Part shown: positions 7,848-16,711 of the stretch, piece by piece
Position numbering within the stretch: the stretch's first letter is position 1
How the letters are laid out: every line of letters starts with the position of its first letter
DNA from: Thiohalocapsa sp.
Lineage (GTDB): Bacteria; Pseudomonadota; Gammaproteobacteria; Chromatiales; Chromatiaceae
Assembly: GCA_021736785.1 (NCBI GenBank)
Contig: JAIPFF010000011.1
Span: forward strand, 46,514 to 110,513
DNA: 64,000 bases
Direction of reading: 5' to 3'
Notes under the pieces: generated by a model
What the model was told of the DNA's origin: nothing
Database searches by the model: none
The model's input: only the letters and a program-made list of their open reading frames with translations
Position numbers and translations under genes: made by a program

Positions 7848-9137
7848 ATGCAGCAATCGACACCCGCCTCCTCCGACGACTCGCTCGCCGCATTGCTGGA
7901 CGCCGAAGAGCGCTCCGCCCGAGCGCGTCACCGGCGTCTCGCGATCGCCGCCGCCATTACACTGGCCGCGCTCGCGGCCGCCGTTTGGCTGTTGCGGCCC
8001 GGCGACGAGAACGGCATTCGGTTCGAAACGGCGGAGGTCCGTCGCGGCGACTTGGTCGTGCATGTGACGGCCACCGGCACGCTGGAACCGGTGAACCAGG
8101 TGGAGGTCGGTACCGAGATCTCCGGCACCATCGAGGTCGTTCTCGTGGACTACAACGACTTGGTCCGCGCCGGCGATGAGCTGGCCCGGCTCGACACCGA
8201 GCAGCTCGACGCCCGGCTGCGGCAGTCCGAGGCCGCTTTGGCGCTGGCCCGGGCGCGGGTCCTCGAGGCCGAGGCCACGGTGACGGAGACGGCGAACCGT
8301 CTGCGCCGCACCGAGGATCTGCTGCGCAAGGGCATGTCGTCTCGCGAGGAGTTGGACACGAGCACCGCGGCCCACGCGCGCGCGACGGCGCTCCTGGCCG
8401 TCGCCGAGGCCCAAGTGGCGCAGGCGCAAGCACAGCTGGACGCGGATCGGCGCACCCGCGAGAAGGCCGTGATCCGCGCGCCGATCGACGGCATCGTGCT
8501 GGAGCGCAAGGTGGAGCCGGGCCAGACCGTGGCCGCATCGCTGCAGACGCCGGTGCTGTTCAAGCTGGCCGAGACCTTGACGCAAATGGATCTGCACGTG
8601 GATGTCGACGAGGCCGACGTCGGCAGCGTCGCTGTCGGCCAGAGCGCGGAGTTTACCGTCGACGCGTATCCGGACCGAACATTTCCCGCGCGCATCGAGC
8701 AGGTCCGCTTCGCGCCGCAGACCGTCGAGGGCGTGGTCACCTACGAGACGCTGCTCGCCGTCGATAACTCCGAGCTGCTGCTGCGCCCCGGCATGACGGC
8801 CACGGCGGAGATCCTGGTCGAGCGCATCGAGGACGCCTTGCTGGTGCCGAATGCGGCGCTGCGCTTCAGTCCGCCGCGGGCCGCGGCGGCACGGGAAGCC
8901 GGCGGTCGGGGACTCGTCGGCATGCTGCTGCCGCGGGCGCCGGGCTCGCGCCGGGACAACGCCGGAACCGAGCGCGCAGGGGACGCCCGCGTCTGGCTCC
9001 TCGCCGACGGCGAGCCCGCTGCCGTGTCGATCGAGACCGGCGCCAGCGACGGCGCGCAGACGCAGGTATTGTCCGGGGATCTCAAGGCCGGGCAGCAGGT
9101 GCTTGTCGACAGCGTGATGTCGGGACGCGGGCGCTGA
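7848..9137 (+). CDS. Periplasmic adaptor (MacA/HlyD family) of an ABC efflux system
   Basis: 429 residues from ATG 7848. One N-terminal membrane anchor (LAIAAAITLAALAAAVWLL, ~residues 27-50) is followed by a lipoyl/barrel-sandwich half (VHVTATGTLEPVNQVEVGTE). Next come a coiled-coil hairpin rich in Ala/Glu/Arg (~residues 115-205), the second barrel half (IRAPIDGIVLERKVEPGQTV) and beta-barrel domains. MacA-type proteins stimulate the ABC pump and link it to an outer-membrane channel; no TolC gene is in the window. It is followed 14 bp later by the ATPase gene and then the permease, so the three form one operon. Confidence 0.92.
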   Translation: MQQSTPASSDDSLAALLDAEERSARARHRRLAIAAAITLAALAAAVWLLRPGDENGIRFETAEVRRGDLVVHVTATGTLEPVNQVEVGTEISGTIEVVLVDYNDLVRAGDELARLDTEQLDARLRQSEAALALARARVLEAEATVTETANRLRRTEDLLRKGMSSREELDTSTAAHARATALLAVAEAQVAQAQAQLDADRRTREKAVIRAPIDGIVLERKVEPGQTVAASLQTPVLFKLAETLTQMDLHVDVDEADVGSVAVGQSAEFTVDAYPDRTFPARIEQVRFAPQTVEGVVTYETLLAVDNSELLLRPGMTATAEILVERIEDALLVPNAALRFSPPRAAAAREAGGRGLVGMLLPRAPGSRRDNAGTERAGDARVWLLADGEPAAVSIETGASDGAQTQVLSGDLKAGQQVLVDSVMSGRGR

Positions 9138-9151
9138 CGGGGCCGGCCACG

Positions 9152-9994
9152 ATGCACCCCGAAGCCACAACGGGCGCCGGCCCCGCAGCGCAGCGGGCAG
9201 GGACGGATGCCGAGCACCGCGCCGTCGCGGCGGCGCCCGGCAGCCCGCTGATCGAGCTGCGCGGCGTGACGAAGGTCTACGGCAGCGGCAGCGCGGCCAT
9301 GCATGCACTGCGCGGCATCGACCTCACGATCGGCGCCGGCGAGATGGTCGCCGTGATGGGACCGAGCGGCTCCGGCAAGTCCACCGCCATGAACATCCTC
9401 GGCTGCCTGGATACCCCGAGCGCGGGCAGCTATCGCTTCCGCGGCCTGGACGTCGATGCCATGAGCCGCGATCAGCGCGCGCTGCTGCGCCGCCATGCGC
9501 TGGGATTCGTGTTCCAAGGCTTCAACCTGCTGGCGCGCACGACGGCACTCGAGAACGTGGAACTGCCGCTGATCTACCACCGCTTGCCCGCCGCCGAGCG
9601 CCGCGGCCGTGCCCGGGCGGCGCTGGCCGCGGTCGGCCTGACCGGCTGGGAGCAGCACACGCCCGCAGAGCTCTCGGGCGGCCAGCAGCAGCGCGTCGCC
9701 ATCGCCCGGGCGCTGGTCACCGATCCGGACGTGGTGCTGGCCGACGAGCCCACCGGCAATCTGGACAGCGCCCGCAGCCGCGAGATCATGGACCTGCTGC
9801 GCGCGATGAACCGCGAGCACGGCATCACCGTCGTGATGATCACCCACGAACCGGACATGGCCGCCTACGCCGGGCGGATCGTGCATTTTCTCGACGGGCT
9901 GGTCGCGTGCGAAGCAGCGCCGGTTGCGGATTCGGCAGCGGCGCATGCCGGCGCCGATACCGGCGCGCCCGCCCCCGGCACCGGGAGGCGCTGA
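9152..9994 (+). CDS. ABC transporter ATP-binding protein (MacB/LolD type)
   Basis: 280 residues. Walker A GPSGSGKST at ~70-78, signature LSGGQQQR at ~174-181, Walker B VVLADEPTGNLDS at ~194, and the H-loop THEPD. The first ~30 residues are an alanine-rich extension with no match in the fold, so a later start is possible. In E. coli MacB the ATPase and permease are one chain; here they are separate genes joined by a one-base TGATG overlap, which suggests coupled translation. It powers export together with the MacA-like adaptor. The substrate is unknown. Confidence 0.92.
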   Translation: MHPEATTGAGPAAQRAGTDAEHRAVAAAPGSPLIELRGVTKVYGSGSAAMHALRGIDLTIGAGEMVAVMGPSGSGKSTAMNILGCLDTPSAGSYRFRGLDVDAMSRDQRALLRRHALGFVFQGFNLLARTTALENVELPLIYHRLPAAERRGRARAALAAVGLTGWEQHTPAELSGGQQQRVAIARALVTDPDVVLADEPTGNLDSARSREIMDLLRAMNREHGITVVMITHEPDMAAYAGRIVHFLDGLVACEAAPVADSAAAHAGADTGAPAPGTGRR

Positions 9995-11199
9995 TGCTCG
10001 GCAACAGCCTGCTGCTCGCGATCCGCGAGATCCGCCGCAACGTGCTGCGGTCGTTCCTGACAATCCTCGGCATCGTCATCGGTGTGGCGGCCGTCATCGT
10101 CATGGTCACGCTGGGCCAGGGCGCCACCGCCCAGGTCAAGACCCAGATCGAGAGCCTGGGCAGCAACCTGCTGATCGTGCGGCCGGGCCAGCGCATGGGG
10201 CCCGGCATGAGCGCCGACGCGGCGCGCTTTACGCTGGCCGACGTCACCGCGCTGCGCCGCGAGGTGCCGTCGTTGGCGGCGGTCGCGCCCGGAACGTCCC
10301 AGAGCATGACCGCGATCGTCGGCAACGAGAACTGGTCCACGACCGTCACCGGCACCGACAACGCCTATCTGCTGGCGCGCAACTGGACGCTTGCCGCCGG
10401 GCGCGCCTTCAAGGACGGCGAGCTGCGCGCCGGCAAAGCTGTCTGCATCATCGGTGCAACCGTGCGCAAGGAGCTGTTCGGGGCACAGAATCCAATCGAC
10501 CAGCGCGTGCGGCTCAAGAACCTGAGCTGCGAGATCGTCGGCCTGCTGCAGGACAAAGGCCAGAGCAGCATGGGCATGGATCAGGACGACCTGGTGCTGA
10601 TGCCCATTCGCACGGTACAGCGGCGAATCAAAGGGGATCAGGACGTCGACGTGATCTATCTGTCGGTCCGGGCGGGACGCTCCATGGACCGCACCATCGC
10701 GGACGTCGAGCGGCTGCTGCGCGAGCGCCGCCATATCGGCCCCTTCGACGAGGACGATTTCTCCGTGCGCGATATGCGCGAGATCACGAACATGCTCGCC
10801 GGCACGACGACGGTGCTGACGTCGCTGCTCGGCGCGGTCGCGTCCGTGAGCCTGCTGGTCGGCGGCATCGGCATCATGAACATCATGCTGGTCTCGGTCA
10901 CCGAACGGACCCGCGAGATCGGTATCCGCCTGGCGATCGGCGCCCGTGAAGACGAGGTGCTGTTGCAGTTTTTGGTCGAGGCCGTCGTGCTGTCGTCCTT
11001 CGGCGGGCTGCTCGGCATCCTGCTCGCGCTCGGCACCTCGCTGCTGCTCGCCGGGATGCTCGGGGTGCCCTTCATCCTCGACGGCGGCATCATCGCCCTT
11101 GCGTTTCTGTTCTCCGCCGCCGTCGGCATCGTGTTCGGCTGGGTGCCGGCGCGGCGTGCGGCGCGGCTCGATCCGATCGAGGCGTTGCGGCATGAATGA
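9994..11199 (+). CDS. ABC transporter permease (MacB/FtsX family)
   Basis: 401 residues from the ATG overlapping the ATPase stop. N-terminal membrane helix (LRSFLTILGIVIGVAAVIVMV), a large periplasmic MacB-core domain (~residues 45-260), then three C-terminal helices containing GGIGIMNIMLVSVTERTREIGIRLA, the FtsX/MacB hallmark. It ends with the typical PARRAARLDPIEALRHE tail. It forms the mechanotransmission permease of the tripartite pump. Confidence 0.93.
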   Translation: MLGNSLLLAIREIRRNVLRSFLTILGIVIGVAAVIVMVTLGQGATAQVKTQIESLGSNLLIVRPGQRMGPGMSADAARFTLADVTALRREVPSLAAVAPGTSQSMTAIVGNENWSTTVTGTDNAYLLARNWTLAAGRAFKDGELRAGKAVCIIGATVRKELFGAQNPIDQRVRLKNLSCEIVGLLQDKGQSSMGMDQDDLVLMPIRTVQRRIKGDQDVDVIYLSVRAGRSMDRTIADVERLLRERRHIGPFDEDDFSVRDMREITNMLAGTTTVLTSLLGAVASVSLLVGGIGIMNIMLVSVTERTREIGIRLAIGAREDEVLLQFLVEAVVLSSFGGLLGILLALGTSLLLAGMLGVPFILDGGIIALAFLFSAAVGIVFGWVPARRAARLDPIEALRHE

Positions 11200-11330
11200 A
11201 TCTGGATTCAAGCCGTAGGCGAGCGGCACCGATAAGCGCGCACCGCAAGGACCGCGAAGGCCATTGTGGAGCCGCGCCCCCCGATCTGCGATGCTTTGCG
11301 GCTACCGCTAGCCGCAAGCGCAGTACGCCG

Positions 11331-12179
11331 ATGTCCAACAAGCCTAAGCCGCCCAGTCATTCGCCGGGCAAGCCGCCCGGCAAGCCGGTCAATGTGGCCG
11401 GGCAGTTCTGGCTCAGCGTGGACGAGGTCGCGTTCCTCGGCGAGGAGCGCATCGCACTGCTGGAGCAGATCGCCGAGCGCGGGTCCATCACCCAGGCGGC
11501 GAAGGCCGTGGGCGTCAGCTACAAGGCTGCCTGGGACGCGGTGGACGCGATCAACAACGTGGCGCCGTCGCCGGTGGTTTCCACGGCGACCGGCGGGCGC
11601 GGCGGCGGCGGTGCGCGGCTCACCGACGAGGGCCGGCGGCTGATCACCGCCTACCGCACCATTGCCGCGGAGTACCAGCGCTTCCTCGCCGGCATCAACG
11701 CCGCCATGGGCGACTCCGGCGCCGCGCTGGACATGCTGCGCCGGCTCGCGCTGCGCACCAGCGCCCGCAATCAGTTCATCGGGCGCATCGTCGCGGTCAC
11801 CGCCCGCACCGTCGACGCGGAGGTCTGGATCGAGATCCAGGGCGGCGAGCGCATCGTCTCCGGCATCACCAACGAGAGCGTGGAGTTGCTCGGCCTGCGC
11901 CCGGGGCGTAGCGTCTGGGCGCTGGCCAAGGCCGTCGCCGTCGACATTGTCCGCGAGCCGGATTCGGCCCGCCCGCCGAGCACCAACGCGCTGTGCGGTA
12001 CCGTCAAGCAGATCAACCGCGGGGACGGCCCCACCGAGGTCGTCATCGCCCTGTCCGCCGGCGTCACGGTGCGCGGCGTCATCGACGCCGACGCGCTGGA
12101 GCGGCTCGGCATCGTCGAGGGTGGACCCGCGTGCGCGGTGTTCCCGGCGTCCAGCGTTATCGTCGGCGTCGACAACTAG
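11331..12179 (+). CDS. modE: ModE-type molybdate-responsive transcriptional regulator
   Basis: 282 residues from ATG 11331. A winged helix-turn-helix of ModE type spans ~25-110 (ALLEQIAERGSITQAAKAVG, SYKAAWDAVDAINN). Two Mop/TOBE molybdate-binding domains follow: ~143-210 (SARNQFIGRIVAVTARTVDAEV) and ~218-281. ModE dimerises, binds molybdate and usually represses mod transport genes while activating molybdoenzyme genes. The modABC genes lie ~5 kb downstream, beyond unrelated genes, and candidate operators are found there. The N-terminal KPKPPSHSPGKPPGKP segment is a low-complexity extension. Confidence 0.92.
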   Translation: MSNKPKPPSHSPGKPPGKPVNVAGQFWLSVDEVAFLGEERIALLEQIAERGSITQAAKAVGVSYKAAWDAVDAINNVAPSPVVSTATGGRGGGGARLTDEGRRLITAYRTIAAEYQRFLAGINAAMGDSGAALDMLRRLALRTSARNQFIGRIVAVTARTVDAEVWIEIQGGERIVSGITNESVELLGLRPGRSVWALAKAVAVDIVREPDSARPPSTNALCGTVKQINRGDGPTEVVIALSAGVTVRGVIDADALERLGIVEGGPACAVFPASSVIVGVDN

Positions 12180-12323
12180 CCCGATAGCCGGCGGGGCGAT
12201 GCCGGTGCAAATTGCCGCGACTGGCCGCGAATAGTGCCGAAGACGCCCGTCGGGCGCCCGCTAGACTCGATGCCTACGATCAACTGCCCGGACCGCGAGG
12301 TGGATCGACATGACATCGCCCTT

Positions 12324-12977
12324 TCAGCCAGGCTTCGATCGCACCACGTCTGCAAGCGAGGTCGCGCTGAGCACCCGCTCGGACCACAGGAGCAGGGTCG
12401 CCTCGTCGGCCGCGGCGATACGGGCCTCGAGATCATCGGGAAGGGTTCCGAATTTCAGGCGCAGCAGGCGCGCCAGCACGCGGGCTTCGCCCTGGAGCAG
12501 AACCTGCTGCACTCCCTGCTGCATCCCTTGCTGCATCCCCTCTTCACGAAAGCGTTCGGCAAATCGGCTCATTGTCTGTGCCTCGTCGGGGTAGTCGCGT
12601 GCATATTGCTCTCGCTCATTATCGTCAAGGGCTGTATAGATATCGATAAAATCCAGATACTTGAGCCATTTCTCGGGATCCGCCTCCAGCTCCGTCAGAC
12701 CACGCACGGCGCGCGCATCGATCTCCACCTTGCGCTCCGGCGGGTAGCGCATGCTCGGCAGCGTCAGGCGAGCGACCAGGTTGTCGCTGTCTCTGTAGTC
12801 TTCGAAGTCCAGCTCCGCCAGCGCGCAGCGCAGGTAGCGGAAGTCCAGATAGACGTGACGGTCCCCGCCCAGGCGCAGCCGTTCGGGGACACCTTTGCAC
12901 ATGCGCAAAAAGATCACCACCGGCACCACGCGACAGGTGTCGAGCAGCTCGGCGAGGTCCAGGCAGTAGTGGGCCAC
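12324..12977 (-). pseudogene. Rpn/DUF4351-type nuclease-transposase-like protein, N-terminus lost
   Basis: 217 residues. It begins directly in the middle of the family pattern (LLDTCRVVPVVIFLRMCKG, then VYLDFRYLRCALAEL). The usual first ~100 residues, which carry the PD-(D/E)XK nuclease motif, are absent, and I find no convincing match for them in any frame just upstream. The middle has a tandem GMQQGMQQGVQQ stretch typical of these proteins. The end (EARVLARLLRLKFGTLPDDL) resembles DUF4351. Probably a non-catalytic 5'-truncated remnant; it is convergent with modE. A short functional form is possible. Confidence 0.6.
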
Positions 12978-13166
12978 GGGCGGTCATCGTCCGATCTTTT
13001 CGGATCGCGGAGCCTCCCTATGACGGCCGCCTCGGACGAGTCCTGATCGCCTCGTCGACGGCCGCCATCTCCGGCCGCAGATCGACACAGGGGCGAGCAT
13101 CGAGGGATACTGCGGCCGGCGTTCCTGTTGTCGCAGTCAACTTGTTTTCGGCGGGAGTTTGCAGTT

Positions 13167-13721
13167 ATGTCGGCGGCCCGTACGAGTCTGACGCACCCGC
13201 TCCAGATCGCGGAAGTACGCGCGAGTCCGTCCCATGGCCGGATCGGGATTACCCTGTGTCCGGGCAAACATGATCGTTTCGCCCATACGGGGGCTTGGGC
13301 GCGTGACCTCGCAACCGATCTGGACGCCATCGCCGCGTGGGGCGCGCGACTGGTGCTGACGTTGATGGAGCCGGAAGAGCTCAAGGCGCTCAAGGTGCCT
13401 GCCCTTGGCGAGGAGGTTCAGCGCCGAGGCATGGCGTGGCGGCATCTGCCCATCGCGGATTTCTCCGTTCCCACCGAGGCCTTCGAGCAGCAGTGGACAA
13501 CACAGGGCCAGGAGATCCGCGAGCTATTGCGCGCCGGTGATCCAGTGCTCGTGCATTGCAAAGGCGGCTTGGGCCGGGCGGGCATGATCGCCGCGCGTTT
13601 GCTGGTCGAATTGGGTATGGACACCGAAGAAGCCGTTCGCCATGTTCGCCGCGAACGCAAGGGCGCCATAGAAACGTCTTCGCAGCTCGCGGTGGTGCGC
13701 CGAACTGTACGGATGCCGTAA
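13167..13721 (+). CDS. Dual-specificity/CDKN3-like protein phosphatase
   Basis: 184 residues from ATG 13167, preceded by GGGAG about 10 bases upstream. The cysteine-phosphatase loop HCKGGLGRAG lies at ~130-139 (nucleophile C131, R137), and the general acid is probably D98 in PIADFSVPT. The fold matches the cyclin-dependent-kinase-inhibitor-3-like phosphatases, which dephosphorylate Ser/Thr/Tyr or other phosphates in the cytoplasm. The next gene, 20 bp downstream, encodes a kinase-like protein, so the two may act on the same target. No signal peptide. Confidence 0.85.
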   Translation: MSAARTSLTHPLQIAEVRASPSHGRIGITLCPGKHDRFAHTGAWARDLATDLDAIAAWGARLVLTLMEPEELKALKVPALGEEVQRRGMAWRHLPIADFSVPTEAFEQQWTTQGQEIRELLRAGDPVLVHCKGGLGRAGMIAARLLVELGMDTEEAVRHVRRERKGAIETSSQLAVVRRTVRMP

Positions 13722-13741
13722 TCAGGGGATGGAGACTCGTG

Positions 13742-14440
13742 ATGATCACCGACACACCACTGATCGATACGGGCATGATGCAGCGTGTCGGCGGGCAATT
13801 GGGCACGAACCCCGCCGGCCTATTCCAAGACGACAGCGGGCGGCGCTATTACGTCAAGACGCTTGAGTCTCCGGCGCATGCATGCAACGAGCGGATCGCG
13901 GCCAGCCTGTACCGGCTGACAGGCGCCCCGACGCTGCGCTACGTGCCCACGACAAACCCAGATCAGATCGCAACCGCGTGGGTCGACCTCGATAAGAAGT
14001 GCATCGCCCACTTCACCGACCCCGAGCGCAAGCAAGCTCAGCGGTGGCTCGGGGTGCACGCGTGGACGGCCAATTGGGACGCCGCCGGCTTCGCGGGAGA
14101 CAATCAGGGCGTGGCCGACGGCACCGTGCTGACGCTCGATGTGGGTGGCGCACTGGCGTTTCGGGCGCGCGGGGCCCCCAAGGGCAAGGCGTTCGGTACC
14201 CGCGTCGACGAGCTTGATCTATTGCGAAGCAACCGCGACAACCCGCACGCGGTCACGCTCTTCGCCGACATGAGTCGCGACGAGATCGCAGATGCCGTCG
14301 CGGTCGTCGTACGGATTCCGGACGAGCAGATTCGCCGGGCCATCATCGGCAGTGGCGGCAGCCCCAAGCTGGTCGAGAAGATGCTGGCACGCAAGGACGA
14401 TATGGCGAGGCGCGTGAGTTGCGAACTCTGTAACCCTTAG
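13742..14440 (+). CDS. Kinase-like protein (HipA/PI-kinase-like motifs)
   Basis: 232 residues. I do not know a named family, but a kinase-like motif series is visible: a lysine in RRYYVKTLESP (K39), a helix Glu in AHACNERIAASLY (E50), a catalytic-loop-like HAWTANWDAAGFAGDNQG (D113) and a metal-site-like LDVGGALAFRARG (D133). The order fits a small HipA/phosphatidylinositol-kinase-type fold. It directly follows the phosphatase gene, with GGGATGGAG-like bases ahead of it, and is likely co-transcribed. A GTG sits one codon before the chosen ATG. Kinase activity is inference from motifs only. Confidence 0.6.
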   Translation: MITDTPLIDTGMMQRVGGQLGTNPAGLFQDDSGRRYYVKTLESPAHACNERIAASLYRLTGAPTLRYVPTTNPDQIATAWVDLDKKCIAHFTDPERKQAQRWLGVHAWTANWDAAGFAGDNQGVADGTVLTLDVGGALAFRARGAPKGKAFGTRVDELDLLRSNRDNPHAVTLFADMSRDEIADAVAVVVRIPDEQIRRAIIGSGGSPKLVEKMLARKDDMARRVSCELCNP

Positions 14441-14523
14441 ACAGCGCCGACTACGCAGCCAACGCTCGGGGCTGGGCGCCCGGCAACCCGCGCCGGGACC
14501 GGACAGCCGCCGTTCGAGACCGC

Positions 14524-15378
14524 TTACGCCGAGAACCGCACCTGCACATCCCGCGGCGGCGCCAAATGCGGCGCGGTGGTCACCAGCAGCTTGGCGCCGG
14601 CGCGGGCATAGGCCTCGGCATTGCCGGCATTGACGCCGCCGGCGGCCGCGACGACGGCACAGGAACCGGCGCCGCGCCGTGCGAGTGCAGCAGCAACCTC
14701 GGCCACCTGCTCCGGCGTGAACTTCTCCAACTGCAGGACATCGGCGTCGGCCCATGTCAGGGCCTCTTCCGGCGTTGCGACCTCGACGACGACCCGCTTT
14801 TCCGGGCACTGCTTGTGCAGCCGGGCGACGGTCTCGCCGGGGGATTCGCCGTCGAGGAACAAGCGGTGCTCGGCAAACACCAGCAGGGTTTCGGACAGGC
14901 CGTTGCGATGCATCACGGCGCCGCCGGCGCGAAACGCCTTCACCGCGAGCCGGCGATTGCCGGGCACGTTCTTGCGCGTGCCGGCGACGATGGCGTCCGG
15001 GTGCCCTCGGCGTGCCGCGGCGGCGATGGCGGCAGCGCTGCTGGCGATGCCGCCGCACCACTCCATCAGCGTCTGCGCGGTCTTCCAGCCGCGATGCAAT
15101 GCGCCGGCGCTGCCCGCCGCCTGCAGCAGCAGCGTCTCCGGCTCGGCCGCGGTGCCGGACGGGGCCAGGCATTCGGCCTCGGCGCCGCAGAGCTGAAACA
15201 TCCGCACCGCCTCCTCCGTGCCGCACACCCGCATCGGGTCTCGCGCAAAGAAGCGGATCACGCCGGCCCGCCCGGCGATGCCGAGGGAGTCCGTCGTCAG
15301 GTCACCGAAGGGGACATCTTCGGCGAGGAGATCGTGGAGGTTCTGGTCACTCAGCACGGGCGGGATCGGCAGCGTCAT
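14524..15378 (-). CDS. modD: ModD protein (nicotinate-nucleotide pyrophosphorylase-like)
   Basis: 284 residues from ATG 15378. The sequence follows the quinolinate phosphoribosyltransferase (NadC) fold: LLAEDVPFGDLTTDSLG at the start, then VAGTRKNVPGNRRLAVKAFRAGGAVMHRNGLSET, VVVEVATPEEAL and VVAAAGGVNAGNAEAYARAGAKLLVT. This is the ModD branch, found with molybdate transport genes, whose real reaction is not established. The frame stays open upstream to 15747, but that part does not resemble the family. It is convergent with the kinase-like gene. Confidence 0.88.
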   Translation of the reverse strand: MTLPIPPVLSDQNLHDLLAEDVPFGDLTTDSLGIAGRAGVIRFFARDPMRVCGTEEAVRMFQLCGAEAECLAPSGTAAEPETLLLQAAGSAGALHRGWKTAQTLMEWCGGIASSAAAIAAAARRGHPDAIVAGTRKNVPGNRRLAVKAFRAGGAVMHRNGLSETLLVFAEHRLFLDGESPGETVARLHKQCPEKRVVVEVATPEEALTWADADVLQLEKFTPEQVAEVAAALARRGAGSCAVVAAAGGVNAGNAEAYARAGAKLLVTTAPHLAPPRDVQVRFSA

Positions 15379-16253
15379 CAGTTCCTCTGAAACTTGAAAT
15401 GGTGATCGCGGTTGCGGATAGCGTGGCGCGGGTGGCTCGCGGCGAAGGGCAATGCTCGCGTGCAGGCCGACCGCCGCGTCGGGCAGCGTGGCCCCGGTCG
15501 AGAGCGTTTCCATCAGACCCGCCCTCAGTTTGCGCAACAGCACGCAAAGGTTCATTGACATCATCCCGAGCAGCATCGACCGCCGCATCGCGCAGTCGAA
15601 GTCGCCGTCGAGCGCCCGACTTTCCATGGCGAGCGACCGGGTCTCGGTGGCGCCAAGATGTTGCAGCCGAGCATCAGGCTCAGGCCGAACTTCGTCGCTT
15701 GCAACGCGACGCGGCGCGCCTCCGCCGACAGCCCCGTAATCCCTCATTCAAATAACGCATCTAGCCAATGGCGAACGATCCTCGGGTTTTGTGGCACGGT
15801 GCATGCCGACAACTCGCTGAATCTATGTTTACCTCTGTTTCACAAGACAATACCTCCGCCCGATATTCGTTGCCGCTGATCGCGAAGCAGTGCTGTTGGT
15901 CGGAAAGCCAACAATTCCTTCATATAAATTTGTTTATAACGCGACAAATCGGCGTCATACGGAGCAGCGTCGACATCGGATGGAGGCGGCTGAACGCCTG
16001 CCGGATAGGCAGATCGCGGCGAAGCCGCCCACGAACTGTCGCGTGCGACACGTCAACGCCTGACAAGCAAGAAAGATGAATTATATTATTTACTTAAGGG
16101 TTCCCAGAGGGTGCCGAACGATAACAGCAAGGCCGCGCGGACGACACAGGAGGCAGTATGCGCAGGCGCCGATTGCGCCGCGAGACAACTTGGGCGCCGC
16201 GCAGCATCGCGGCGCACCATGAATGTGCAGCCTGCCGTCGATTCGGCAGGCTT
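15379..16253. other. Gene-poor 875-bp stretch upstream of modD
   Basis: No convincing gene. It is AT-richer than its surroundings between ~15780 and ~16100. On the minus strand just above modD, two frames carry protein-like text (LSAEARRVALQATKFGLSLM in one; MRRSMLLGMMSMNLCVLLRK in another). This could be a frameshifted old gene, but I cannot name it. One candidate ModE operator lies inside at 15918-15942. A long 5' leader or promoter region for modD is likely. Confidence 0.4.
15918..15942 (-). promoter_or_regulatory. Candidate ModE-type operator (copy C)
   Basis: Read on the minus strand it begins GCGTTATAAAC and continues with ATA at positions 18-20. It shares GCG(T/C)TATA, two bases, C, six bases, ATA with the two other copies at 16254 and 16873. 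The left half resembles the E. coli ModE half-site CGTTATAT. It points toward modD, 540 bp away. Confidence 0.4.
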
Positions 16254-16278
16254 CGATGTATTTCAGTGCATATAACGC
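16254..16278 (-). promoter_or_regulatory. Candidate ModE-type operator (copy A)
   Basis: Minus-strand reading starts GCGTTATATGCAC and has AATACATCG at its end. It shares about 16 of 25 positions with copy B at 16873. It begins five bases beyond the mop stop codon, so it is not in the mop promoter. It could control something transcribed leftward toward modD. Confidence 0.42.
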
Positions 16279-16282
16279 ATGT

Positions 16283-16711
16283 CTACTCGAGAACGCCGAG
16301 GATGACGGACGGCGCTTTGAAGATCGCCTTCGCAGGCATCCCCTCCTTGATCCCGAGCGTGTCGCAGGCCCGGTGCGTGATGGTGGCATGGACCTCGGCG
16401 CCGTCGGGCAGCGCGATGCCGACCTCGGCATGAACGGGGCCGATGTTCAGCGAGTTGACCGTGCCCGACAGGCAATTACGGGCGCTGAGACGGATGTTGG
16501 TGTCGTCCGTCATCACCAAGACGTTGGATGCCTTGATCAGGGCAATCGCCTCGCCACCTGCTCTTAGATTCAAAGACTTGATGCTCTCGTTGGTGACGAC
16601 GGCGACGATCTTCTGGCCGCCGGCCATGACCAGCGAGACCTCGGAGTTGACGGCACCGCCCGTGATCGACTCGATCTTGCCCTGGAACTGGTTGCGTGCG
16701 CTGATCTTCAT
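16283..16711 (-). CDS. mop: Molybdenum-pterin/molybdate-binding protein (di-Mop molbindin)
   Basis: 142 residues made of two Mop domains of ~68 residues. The first opens with KISARNQFQGKIESITGGAVNSEV, the second with RLSARNCLSGTVNSLNIGPVHAEV; each ends in a SNVLVMT/PSVILGV-type strand. Di-Mop molbindins assemble in rings that store or buffer molybdate in the cytoplasm. It is divergent from modA across a 438-bp region holding candidate operator B. Confidence 0.93.
   Translation of the reverse strand: MKISARNQFQGKIESITGGAVNSEVSLVMAGGQKIVAVVTNESIKSLNLRAGGEAIALIKASNVLVMTDDTNIRLSARNCLSGTVNSLNIGPVHAEVGIALPDGAEVHATITHRACDTLGIKEGMPAKAIFKAPSVILGVLE

Noticed and set aside
6732..9308. A single 858-codon minus-strand frame
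   Set aside because: Only the last 293 codons are the CPBP protease; the rest is antisense to the MacA-like gene.
12990..13160. Short minus-strand frame (AVSLDARPCVDLRPEMAAVDEA) upstream of the Rpn-type remnant
   Set aside because: Protein-like composition but fewer than 60 codons, no start signal, and no resemblance to the missing Rpn N-terminus.
15950..16060. Possible molybdenum-cofactor riboswitch
   Set aside because: Some hairpins can be drawn, but I could not match the conserved core, and the element is not directly in front of a Moco gene.
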